Below, one piece after another: positions 18,016-26,355 of a DNA stretch of 32,231 nt. Both the position numbers and the translations under genes were made by a program. The stretch spans positions 1-32,231 of the forward strand of contig CANQOU010000002.1 of NCBI GenBank assembly GCA_947625565.1, read 5' to 3'. The notes below the pieces were generated by a model. The model was not told the DNA's origin, made no database searches, and saw only the letters and a list, made by a program, of their open reading frames with translations. This stretch comes from an uncultured Clostridia bacterium (lineage in GTDB: Bacteria; Bacillota; Clostridia; TANB77; CAG-508). The number at the start of each line of letters is the position of its first letter. Within the stretch, counting starts at the first letter, position 1.

Positions 18016-18385
18016 CTTCATTTAATAATCTGTTGGTCACTATTTCAATTCTAATTATTGATTTCAAAAGCTTTAAATTAGGTTTATAACTACTTTATAA
18101 TGTTTTTAATACAATGATAGATTTATAGTAATAAATAAATGGATAATATAAAAGTTTGGAAAATGTTTTATAGTTAACAAACTAGAAGATATTGAAATAA
18201 TAGAGAAACATATAAGCTTATAAAATTTTCCTGTTTTTATTTTAACTTTAAATGCACAACGTAATAAAAATGTAATAAAAAAGCAAACTATTTGCAATTG
18301 TATTTGCTATAAAAATAATATATTCTAATAAAGAATTAGCAAAATAGAAAATAATAATAAGTAAAAGAAAAAAGGAGGAAATAAA
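18016..18385 (+). other. Intergenic stretch of 370 bases
   Basis: Very AT-rich, with no coding frame that has a ribosome site and no RNA structure that I can support. A weak promoter (TTGCAA near 18292, TAATAT near 18316) may drive the next gene. Confidence 0.4.
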
Positions 18386-19333
18386 ATGGAAGAAAAAAGA
18401 TACATTAAAATGAGTTTAGGAACAGCAATATGTTTGATTATAATAATCATACTTTTAGTAGCATTTATTGCATTAGGAATATACACATACACTACAAAAA
18501 ATACAAAAGTAGAAACAAATTATATAAGTAATGACAATAATGAAGAATATCAAAAGGCAGAAACTGAAATAGCAAGTACGACTGAAAATCAAACAGAAAT
18601 CGCAAATGAAAAAACGGAAGAATTAGATGTAACTGATAACTTATCAAAATCACTAATTGAAAAAATATCATTTAATACATATGCTACAGCTAGTATGTAT
18701 AAATTAGGAGAATTTAATACAAATAATATTCCAAATGATTTAGTATTAAGACTAGGATGGGATAGGGCAAAAAATAAAGTAACTTTAAATGAAACACTAA
18801 AACAAACTTTAACAAAAGATGACATGAAACAAAGTATAACAAATATTTTTGGAGATAAATTAAGCTATAAAGACGAAGAATTTAAGCAAATTGATGTAGA
18901 AACATTCCATGACTATGGCGGATATACAGATAATATGGGAATAATAAAATATAATAATGGAACATATACAGCAAATCTTTTCCAAGGTGGAGGAGGAGAT
19001 GTTCCATTTATACACCAAGAAGTAGAAAAAATATTAAAAAATGGAGATAAAGTAGAAGTATATGTAAAAACAGCATTTATAGATACAGAATATATAGAAA
19101 GTACATTAGACTTTGAATATACAATATACAAAAACTTTAACTTCAATACAAATGAATTTGAAGGACAACTAAGTAAATTGAATTCAGAAGAATATGGCAA
19201 TCACAAGATTGGAATATCAGAAAGCTCAAAAGAAGTAATATCAAATGTATCAAACAGCCTAAATACATATGTATATACATTTGAAGCAGATAATTTAGGA
19301 AACTACAATCTAACAGGTTTTAAAATGAATTAA
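18386..19333 (+). CDS. Membrane-anchored extracellular protein of unknown function
   Basis: A 315-aa product with a short charged N terminus, one membrane segment (about residues 13-35), a Thr/Glu/Asn-rich linker to about residue 85 and an extracellular domain. The domain includes FHDYGGYTDNMGIIKYNNGTY and a glycine run FQGGGGDVPF followed by alternating strands. I do not recognise a family. AAAGGAGGAAATAAA precedes ATG. It stands alone between the tRNA and a separately promoted small gene, and its codon use matches the neighbours. Confidence 0.6.
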   Translation: MEEKRYIKMSLGTAICLIIIIILLVAFIALGIYTYTTKNTKVETNYISNDNNEEYQKAETEIASTTENQTEIANEKTEELDVTDNLSKSLIEKISFNTYATASMYKLGEFNTNNIPNDLVLRLGWDRAKNKVTLNETLKQTLTKDDMKQSITNIFGDKLSYKDEEFKQIDVETFHDYGGYTDNMGIIKYNNGTYTANLFQGGGGDVPFIHQEVEKILKNGDKVEVYVKTAFIDTEYIESTLDFEYTIYKNFNFNTNEFEGQLSKLNSEEYGNHKIGISESSKEVISNVSNSLNTYVYTFEADNLGNYNLTGFKMN

Positions 19334-19352
19334 ATTGTTTCTATATAAATAA

Positions 19353-19381
19353 TTGAAAATATTATGTAACTATGATATAAT
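19353..19381 (+). promoter_or_regulatory. Promoter of the 112-aa gene
   Basis: TTGAAA and TATAAT separated by 17 bases, within the repeated form ATGATATAAT that also occurs at the ftsY, 29235 and fprA promoters. It leaves a leader of about 85 bases. Confidence 0.65.
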
Positions 19382-19390
19382 AATGATAAT

Positions 19391-19447
19391 CTAGTATAAA
19401 CTAGAATTTATACTCCTGTTTTCAGCACAGGTATCTAGCAACTAGTA
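19391..19447 (+). promoter_or_regulatory. Possible structured 5' leader
   Basis: Three CTAG-containing segments and a CCTGT...ACAGG hairpin allow CTAGA to pair with TCTAG around the inner stem, leaving asymmetric bulges. The second half ends CTAGCAACTAG before the ribosome site CGGGAGGAG. I could not match it to a known riboswitch class, and the stems are short. Confidence 0.3.
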
Positions 19448-19472
19448 AAATAATATTTCGGGAGGAGAAAAA

Positions 19473-19811
19473 ATGATTGGAATTATTATTATTTCGGTAG
19501 GTGCAATATTTCTTGGACTGTTGTTATACACAACAATAAAGCCTTTAATCAAGAAGAAAAAACAAATAGAAGAATACATAACGCCTGAATTCAAACCATT
19601 AACACAAGAAGAAATAAATGATATTCATTCTCGAGGGAAAATAACTCCAGCTGAAAAGGTAATGGAGTGGGAGAAAATGAATGCTTGTGTTTCAGCAGAC
19701 GAAATGTGGACTTCTGCATGGCGATGCAAAAAATTTAAGTCTTGCCATGACTGTTTAGTTGATTATGCTGTAAATGACCAAGATGAATATGTACCATCCT
19801 TAAAAGAGTAA
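19473..19811 (+). CDS. Small membrane-anchored cysteine-containing protein
   Basis: 112 aa: an N-terminal membrane helix (residues 2-22), a basic stop (KPLIKKKK) and a soluble tail that contains four cysteines (NACVSAD, WRCKKFKSCHDCLVDY). The CxxxxxCxxC arrangement might bind zinc or form disulfides. Topology by the positive-inside rule puts the tail in the cytoplasm. No family is recognised. It has its own promoter, a GGGAGGAG ribosome site and a terminator, so it is a single-gene unit. Confidence 0.65.
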   Translation: MIGIIIISVGAIFLGLLLYTTIKPLIKKKKQIEEYITPEFKPLTQEEINDIHSRGKITPAEKVMEWEKMNACVSADEMWTSAWRCKKFKSCHDCLVDYAVNDQDEYVPSLKE

Positions 19812-19821
19812 AATTTTAATC

Positions 19822-19858
19822 ACAAAAAAAGCAGTACAAATATGTATTGCTTTTTTTG
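19822..19858 (+). terminator. Terminator after the 112-aa gene
   Basis: AAAAAAAGCAGTACA pairs with TGTATTGCTTTTTTT (one G·T) around a four-base loop; the right arm is the T tract. Confidence 0.85.
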
Positions 19859-19957
19859 TATGTATATATAAATAAAAAAAGCAACAATTCCAATAGGTAC
19901 AGACTAAAAAGAAAAATCATATAATAGAATATGAAGACAAAAAAAGGAGGAGCAAAA

Positions 19958-20449
19958 ATGAAATATAAAAAAAACATTGTTATTGGAATTTTAGTAATAG
20001 TAATATTGCTAATGGCAGTAGGATATTCAGCATTTGCAACTCATTTCGATATAAATGGAACAGCAGAAATCACAGGTGAATGGGATGTAAAAATAAGTAA
20101 TATAGAGACACAAGAAATAAGTGAAGGATGTGACGATGGAGATCCTCAATATACAAATACAACTGCAACATTTAATGCAAAGCTAAAAAAACCAGGTGAT
20201 ATAGTAACATATGCCATAACAGTTACAAATGCTGGAACAATTGATGCTAAATTAAATAATGTACTTTTTAAAGAAGAAGATGGAGGCTCAGAAGCAATTA
20301 GCTATGAAACTACACCACTTATGAGTACTTTAAAATCAGGAGAAGAATCTACTTTTTTAGTAAAACTTAAATATAATCAAGAAACGACAGAAGTGCCAGA
20401 AATAAAAACTAAAACAATAACTGGAATTATAGAATATGTACAAGAATAA
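19958..20449 (+). CDS. TasA/camelysin-like secreted protein, likely SipW substrate
   Basis: A 163-aa protein with a long hydrophobic signal (about residues 6-24) ending YSAFATHFDINGTAEI, a typical beginning for TasA-like fibre proteins, in which a short signal is cut just before a beta-sandwich. The rest is beta-strand rich, with NAGTIDAKLNNVLF and LKSGEESTFLVKLKY similar to the TasA/camelysin fold. The following SipW-like peptidase overlaps it by 14 bases, so the pair is translationally coupled, which supports substrate and enzyme. ATG 19958 has AAAGGAGG nine bases upstream; the earlier ATG at 19931 does not. A TATAAT box lies at 19920. Confidence 0.72.
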   Translation: MKYKKNIVIGILVIVILLMAVGYSAFATHFDINGTAEITGEWDVKISNIETQEISEGCDDGDPQYTNTTATFNAKLKKPGDIVTYAITVTNAGTIDAKLNNVLFKEEDGGSEAISYETTPLMSTLKSGEESTFLVKLKYNQETTEVPEIKTKTITGIIEYVQE

Positions 20450-21599
20450 ATCAATATTTATAATAATAGCAATATATTTGATTGTAACAGTTAATTTATC
20501 GATATATAAAGCAAGTATTTATGCCAATATAGTAAATCCAATATTTTGGGGATGTATGTCAATATATTTTATACAAGAATTAAGAAAATATCAAATAAGA
20601 TTAAGTAGAAATAAAAAATATTTTAAATATATGCTAATAATTTCATTTATAAATGTTTTAATAAACTTTTATCTAGGATTTGTTCTTGGATTTTCTAAAA
20701 GCCCATATAATCATAATATACTAGTTATTATAAAAAATATATTTATAAAAATAATACCAGTTATAGGAATTGAAATAACTAGAGCTATTATGATAAAGAC
20801 AAACAAAAATAATAAAAAAGCTATAATACTTGTAACACTAATGATATTACTAACAGAACTTGATTATCATACAATTGTAGATTTATTCTGTGATAGGAAA
20901 GCCGTTTTTGAATATATATGTGGAAATGTAGTACCGCTTATTGAATCTAGTATGTTATATACCTACCTAACACTAAAATGTTCTTATTCTCTTACATTGA
21001 CATTTAGAATTATAAATGAAACATCAATTTTATTATTACCAATATTAACAGATATGAATTGGTTTGCAAAAGGTTCTTTTCAAATAATATCTGTATTAGT
21101 AATATTCTTGTTATTCCAAGCAAGATTTATTGAAGGAAGTATAGAAAGAAAAAGAACACCATTGATAGTATTAGAAAAGATTGCTTATAGTATAATAATA
21201 ATTTTTTGTGTATTACTGATTTTCTTTATGTTAGGTATATTCAAATATGAACCTATAACAATACTTTCAAGCAGTATGAAACCTACATTTAATCGAAATG
21301 ATGTTGTTATATATAAAAAATTATCAGAAGAAGAATTACAAAAAATCCCTAAAGATTCAATCATTATCTATTCAATTAAAAATCAAAATATTGCACATAG
21401 AGTCGTAGATATAATAAAACAAGATAATAATGTAAAATATCAAACTAAAGGAGATAGTAATAACACACCTGATAGCAATTTAGTTGAAACAAATCAAATA
21501 AAAGGAATATATATTTTTCACATAAAGCATATAGGCTTTCCATCTGTTTGCTTATATGAATATTTCCAGCATGAAGATGCAAAATGGGAAATGTATTAA
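20436..21599 (+). CDS. sipW: SipW-type signal peptidase I with extended membrane domain
   Basis: A 387-aa protein. The first 250 residues hold about seven membrane helices, far more than the single or double anchor of typical signal peptidases. The C-terminal 120 residues are an ER/SipW-type S26 catalytic domain: Ser280 in SSSMKPT, His321 in IAHRVVDI (in place of the lysine of LepB enzymes) and acidic residues in TKGDSNNTPD. SipW enzymes cut TasA-like precursors. It overlaps the TasA-like gene and precedes a DUF5305 gene, the usual clustering. The role of the extra helices is unknown. Confidence 0.82.
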   Translation: MYKNKSIFIIIAIYLIVTVNLSIYKASIYANIVNPIFWGCMSIYFIQELRKYQIRLSRNKKYFKYMLIISFINVLINFYLGFVLGFSKSPYNHNILVIIKNIFIKIIPVIGIEITRAIMIKTNKNNKKAIILVTLMILLTELDYHTIVDLFCDRKAVFEYICGNVVPLIESSMLYTYLTLKCSYSLTLTFRIINETSILLLPILTDMNWFAKGSFQIISVLVIFLLFQARFIEGSIERKRTPLIVLEKIAYSIIIIFCVLLIFFMLGIFKYEPITILSSSMKPTFNRNDVVIYKKLSEEELQKIPKDSIIIYSIKNQNIAHRVVDIIKQDNNVKYQTKGDSNNTPDSNLVETNQIKGIYIFHIKHIGFPSVCLYEYFQHEDAKWEMY

Positions 21600-21608
21600 G
21601 GAGGAAGT

Positions 21609-22676
21609 ATGACAAGAAAAAGAAGAAAATATAGAAGTGTAGTAGTTAATAAAAATAGAGTTAGCAATGTAAAAATAATAGTATGTGCAATAATACTAAT
21701 ATTAGGAATTATTTTAATACAAATAGGATTAGAATTAAAGCAAAATATAGCACCAATATATTCATATGAAGCCAAAAAAGATGCTAATTACAATGTAGAA
21801 CTAAAACCAAATGACTTTTATGAAGAAAAAATACTTCCACCTGACAGATATTATGCTTCAAAATCTATAAACAATGTTTTAATAGATTTCCAATATAACT
21901 TTAAAGCAAATAAAAAAGCCAATTTGAATTATTCATATATGATAACAGCAGAATTGGTTGGAAATATAAATACAACAGATAACAAAGATAAACAAGTATG
22001 GAATAGAACATTTAAACTTCTTGATAATACCGACACAAATTCTAATAATACTGACAAATTTTCAATAAATAAAAAAATAGCAATTGATTATGAAACATAT
22101 AGTAATTTAGTAACTTCATATGAACGAACTTATGGAATAACAATAGATACTGTTTTAAAAGTCAATTTAAAGGTTTATATTGATATAAAAATGAATGATT
22201 TAGAAACACAAAAACTAGAAGATAATGTAGAATTAGACATACCAGTAACAACCAATATAACACAAATCAATAAAAACTATACAAATACAGAGGGAAAAAT
22301 AAATCCTAAAAGTGATGGAGTTAAAGTAAAGGAACTTATAATGTATATGACAGGTGGAATATTTATTGCTATTTCAATCATAATTTTCATAATAACAATT
22401 ATAAAAACACAAAAAGAAAAAACACCAGAAGATATATATATAAACCATATTAAAAAAATATTAAAATATTATGGAGAATTTATTGTGACAGTAAAAAATG
22501 AACCAAACTTAAACAAACTAGAAATAATAGATGTTCTGAGTATGGGAGATTTAGTAGATATAGCTCAGCAAAGCACAACTAATATTATAAGATATGAAGT
22601 AAACAAAAAAAATTATTTTTATGTTATCATAAATAAATATGCTTATAGATATATTATAAAAGAAGAAAGCCCTTAA
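21609..22676 (+). CDS. DUF5305-like membrane protein
   Basis: 355 aa, with an N-terminal membrane helix (about 24-42), an extracellular beta-rich region containing YSYEAKKDANYNVELKPNDFY and repeated 'VNLKVYIDI' strands, a second helix near 245-268 and a cytoplasmic C-terminal domain of about 85 residues. This layout and the YSYxxxxDYxVxLxPNxF-like motif match DUF5305 proteins, which are often next to SipW-type peptidases in bacteria and archaea. It may help to anchor or assemble the exported fibre. AAGGAGG lies nine bases after the sipW stop, so it is the third gene of that operon. Confidence 0.72.
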   Translation: MTRKRRKYRSVVVNKNRVSNVKIIVCAIILILGIILIQIGLELKQNIAPIYSYEAKKDANYNVELKPNDFYEEKILPPDRYYASKSINNVLIDFQYNFKANKKANLNYSYMITAELVGNINTTDNKDKQVWNRTFKLLDNTDTNSNNTDKFSINKKIAIDYETYSNLVTSYERTYGITIDTVLKVNLKVYIDIKMNDLETQKLEDNVELDIPVTTNITQINKNYTNTEGKINPKSDGVKVKELIMYMTGGIFIAISIIIFIITIIKTQKEKTPEDIYINHIKKILKYYGEFIVTVKNEPNLNKLEIIDVLSMGDLVDIAQQSTTNIIRYEVNKKNYFYVIINKYAYRYIIKEESP

Positions 22677-22697
22677 GCAATAACTTAAGAGCTTTTT
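22666..22697 (+). terminator. Terminator after the DUF5305-like gene
   Basis: AAGC-C-CTTAAG pairs with CTTAAG-A-GCTT around a six-base loop, followed by a T tract. The stop codon lies within the stem. It sits between convergent genes and may slow transcription from both sides. Confidence 0.75.
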
Positions 22698-22699
22698 AT

Positions 22700-25307
22700 T
22701 TAAATCCATTCTCCAAACTTTTTCATATAAATTTTCTTAGCAATAAGTGCAACGAAGCAATATAAAATTGGAACTAGTATAATGATTGGTAAATATATAG
22801 AAGGAATTGGTACGAGACCAATTAGATTTCCAAACCATGTAAATGGAATTATGACACCAATAACTGCTAATAAGAAGGAAGACGCATATACAAATTTATG
22901 TGCATTGCTTTCAATAAAAGGTAATTTAGCAGTTCTAATAATATGCATACCCAGTAAATTAGAAACGATACTATAAGAAAACCAAATAGTTTGGAAAGTT
23001 GCAGCATCATTTAATTTAAAGAAACATAAAAGTATAGCAAATACAATCAGGTCAAATAGTGAACTAAGTGGTCCCATAAATAGCATAAAATTCTTTAAAC
23101 TTTTTATATTAAATTTTCTAGGTTTTTTTAGATAATCATTATCAACATTATCAAACGGTAAAGTCAATTGACCAAAATCATATAATAATCCCTCAACTAA
23201 TAGTTGGATAGGAGTTTCAGGTAAAAATGGTAAAATAACACTTGCAATAATAACAGAAACAACTTCTCCAAAGTTAAAACTTGTAGAAAGTTTAATATAT
23301 TTCATTAAGTTAGCAAAAGTTTTTCTTCCGTTCTGTTACACCATCTAATAGAACGTGCAAATCCTTTTCTAATAAAATAATATCGGCAGATTCTTTAGCA
23401 ATATCAACAGCTGTATCAACAGAAATTCCGACATCTGAATTAGTCAAAGAAGGAGCATCATTTATACCATCACCCATATATCCAACAATATTATCAGACT
23501 CGTGTAAAATTCTAACAATTCTAGCTTTTTGAATAGGTGAAAGCTTTACAAAAATATTGCATTTTTTTAATAATCTTAAAACACCAGCATCGCTAAGTTT
23601 TTCAATTTCTTTTCCTTCAACAATAGTATTAGAATTGATACCAACCTTTTTACAAATACATTTTGTTATTTCAAGGTTATCACCAGTTAGAACCATAACA
23701 CGAATACCAGCAGCATTTAATTTTTCAATAGCAGATTTTGCACTTTCCTTAGGAGGATCTAGAAATCCGATAAAACCTAAAAGCACCATATTTTTTTCAT
23801 CTTCTACACTAAAATCAGAAACATCAAGAATATCATTTTTTTGGCAAACTGCTATAACTCTTAAACCATCTTGATTCATTTTTCTAGAAATTTGTATAAT
23901 ATTATTTTTTATTTCTCTGGTAATAGGAGATGTTGTACCTTTATAATCTACCATAGTACAAATATTTAAAATTTCTTCTACAGCCCCTTTAGTAATAAGC
24001 TGCTTTTTATTACCATCAGTTACAACAACAGACAAACGTCTACGTGAAAAATCAAAAGGAATTTCATCTACTAATTTATATTTTTCAACATATTGTTGCA
24101 TATCATTTTGCAATCCTCTATTAACAACTGCCTCATCAATATTTCCTCTTAAACCTGTTTGAAAATATGAGTTCAAAAATGCATGTTTTAAAATACGAAA
24201 ATCTTCTTCACCTTTTATATCTAAATATTTTTCTAATACAATCTTATCTTCTGTAAGTGTTCCTGTTTTATCTGTACATAAAATGTTTATTGCACCAAAA
24301 CTTTGGATAGCATCAAGTTTTTTAACTATAGTTTTCTTTTTTGACATTCTTACAGCACCTTTTGAAAGGCTAGAAGATAGAATAACAGGTAGTAAAAGTG
24401 GTGTGATACAAATAGCAATTGCTACTGCAAATGTAAATGCTGTTATAGTGCTATGTTTTGCTACATTTAGAATAAACACAATAGGAATAAGAATTAGCAT
24501 AAAACGAATAAGTAATTTACTAATATTTTCAATTCCAGATTGGAATGCAGATTTTGGCTTAGAAGTAGATATAGTATGGGCTACTTTTCCAAAATACGTG
24601 TCATCTGCCGTTTTTATAACTACACATTTTGCAGACCCACTAATAACATTTGTCCCCATAAAACAAATATTATCTAAATCGGAAATACTATCTAATTCTT
24701 CTGGCTTAACATCAGTATTTACTACTTTTTTAACTGCATCTGATTCTCCTGTTAAAGAGGACTGTCCTACATATAAATCTTTTGCTTCTAATACTCTTAA
24801 GTCAGCAGGAACCAAACTTCCAGCAGATAAGATTACAATATCACCTAAAACAATTTGATTTATAGGAATTTGTACTTTTTGACCGTCTCTTAATACAGTA
24901 GTTGTAGTAGCAACTAATTCTTTTAATTTCTCAGCAGCCTTATTTGAATGATATTCTTCAAAGAATTCTAAAAGAGTGCTAGAAATTACTAAAATAGCAA
25001 TTACAATAATATTTGCATAACTAGGAATTTCAGCTAGATATACATCTGTATAAAATAAAATACAGGCAATTCCAAGTAAAATACTATTAAAAGGGCTAAA
25101 CAAACTCTCTAAAAAATAGTTATACCATTTTTTTGGCTTATTTTGTTTTACTTCATTTAAACCATATTGATGAATCAAGTTATTAACCTCTTGTGAAGAC
25201 AAACCTGTTTCACGAATATCAAATGATTTCAAAAATTCCTCTTTAGATAAAGAACTTTGCTTACCATATAATTTTTCAATATTTACATCTTCTTTTAAAT
25301 TTGTCAT
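22700..25307 (-). CDS. mgtA: Magnesium-transporting P-type ATPase, read through a +1 shift at CGG
   Basis: An 868-aa product if the C at 23330 is skipped. P-type ATPases of the MgtA/MgtB group import Mg2+. Visible parts are the N-terminal cation-ATPase domain, TGES in the actuator domain, the phosphorylated D346 in DKTGTLTED, and GDGINDAP at 612-619. The zero frame ends at 23310 with TERKKNFC after residue 659, before transmembrane helices 5-10. The +1 frame gives TE-GRKTFANLMKYIKLSTSFNF, the standard entry into helix 5, and continues through the last helices (FGEWI end). Without the shift the pump would lack half of its ion pathway. ATG 25307 is preceded by GGAG; an upstream in-frame ATG at 25364 lies in the promoter. 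Confidence 0.88.
23327..23330 (-). other. +1 frameshift site GAA C GGA in mgtA
   Basis: On the minus strand the zero frame reads ACA GAA CGG AAG AAA, with a stop five codons after CGG. Skipping the C at 23330 gives GAA GGA AGA AAA ACT TTT GCT AAC, the conserved EGRKTFAN of P-type ATPases. Confidence 0.8.
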
Positions 25308-25333
25308 TTGAATACAACTCCATTTCTTTTTAT

Positions 25334-25364
25334 AGTATAACACAAAAATGATAAAATTAGGCAA
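25334..25364 (-). promoter_or_regulatory. Possible mgtA promoter
   Basis: On the minus strand, TTGCCT and TATACT separated by 19 bases, which is longer than ideal. It lies four bases from the divergent ftsY promoter. There is no room for a long Mg2+-sensing leader before the start codon. Confidence 0.4.
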
Positions 25365-25368
25365 TAAT

Positions 25369-25397
25369 TTGAAAAGAATTTAAAAATATGATATAAT
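25369..25397 (+). promoter_or_regulatory. Promoter of ftsY
   Basis: TTGAAA and TATAAT separated by 17 bases, with the shared ATGATATAAT form, 28 bases before the start. Confidence 0.72.
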
Positions 25398-25425
25398 GGT
25401 GGCGATTAAAAGCAAGGAGGAAATT

Positions 25426-26331
25426 ATGGGATTTTTTGATAAATTAAAATCTGGATTGAATAAAACAAAGGAATCTTTTAATGATAAGATAAATAATGTA
25501 TTTAGTAATTTTAGAAAAGTAGATGAAGAATTTTTAGACGAATTAGAAGAAATGTTAATTTTATCTGATATTGGTATAGAAACATCTACAAAAATTATTT
25601 CGTCTTTAAGAGATAGAATGAAAAAAGAAAAAATAGAAGATGCTGAAGAAGTAAAAATGGCATTAAGAGAAGAAATGAAAAAAATATTAGACATTCAAGA
25701 TAAAGAATTACACTTAAATACTAAACCTTCTGTTATTTTAGTCATAGGTGTTAATGGAGTTGGAAAAACAACATCTATTGGAAAAATAGCCAATAGGCTT
25801 GCAAAAGACGGTAAAAAAGTAGTAGTTGCAGCAGCAGATACATTTCGTGCAGCAGCAGTGGAACAATTAGAAATTTGGGCAAATAGAGCAGGCGCAAAAA
25901 TTGTTAAAAGAGAAGAAGGTGTTGACCCAGCATCTGTTGTATATGATGCTATGAAACAAACAAAAGAAACTAATGCAGATGTTTTAATTGTAGATACTGC
26001 AGGAAGATTGCATAATAAAAAATATTTGATGGATGAATTAAATAAAATTCAAAAAGTTATAAACAAGGAAATGCCAGATGCAGACAAAGAAGTATTACTT
26101 GTTATAGATGGAGCAACAGGACAAAATGCGATAGCACAAGTACAAGCATTTAAAAAGGAAGCTGATATTACAGGTATTATACTTACAAAATTAGATGGAA
26201 CAGCAAAGGGTGGAGCAGTTATAGGAATTGTAGAAGAAAATCAAATTCCAATAAAATTTATAGGAATTGGTGAACAAATAGATGATATGGAAATTTTTAA
26301 TGCAGATGATTTTGTTAAAGCAATTATATAA
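25426..26331 (+). CDS. ftsY: Signal recognition particle receptor FtsY
   Basis: A 301-aa SRP GTPase that docks ribosome-SRP complexes at the membrane for insertion of membrane proteins. The N domain occupies residues 1-95, starting MGFFDKLKSGLNKTK. The G domain has the P loop GVNGVGKT (108-115), DTFRAAA, DTAGR (190-194) and TKLDG (254-258), ending with GEQIDDMEIFNADDFV. It is the short form without a long acidic A domain, as in many Bacillota. ATG 25426 follows AAGGAGG; an upstream ATG at 25396 lies in the promoter. It is followed by a UPF0182 gene in the same transcript. Confidence 0.95.
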   Translation: MGFFDKLKSGLNKTKESFNDKINNVFSNFRKVDEEFLDELEEMLILSDIGIETSTKIISSLRDRMKKEKIEDAEEVKMALREEMKKILDIQDKELHLNTKPSVILVIGVNGVGKTTSIGKIANRLAKDGKKVVVAAADTFRAAAVEQLEIWANRAGAKIVKREEGVDPASVVYDAMKQTKETNADVLIVDTAGRLHNKKYLMDELNKIQKVINKEMPDADKEVLLVIDGATGQNAIAQVQAFKKEADITGIILTKLDGTAKGGAVIGIVEENQIPIKFIGIGEQIDDMEIFNADDFVKAII

Positions 26332-26355
26332 CTATAATGAAAGGATGTGAACATA

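Noticed and set aside
18106..18297. Minus-strand 63-aa open frame in the gap after the tRNA
   Set aside because: No ribosome site, and the composition is that of AT-rich noncoding DNA.
5430..23330. Treating the five frame breaks as separate pseudogenes
   Set aside because: All five have the same cause (extra C before GGA/GGG at an in-frame CGG), the downstream frames are undecayed, and one gene is metG. Random decay would not pick the same codon each time.
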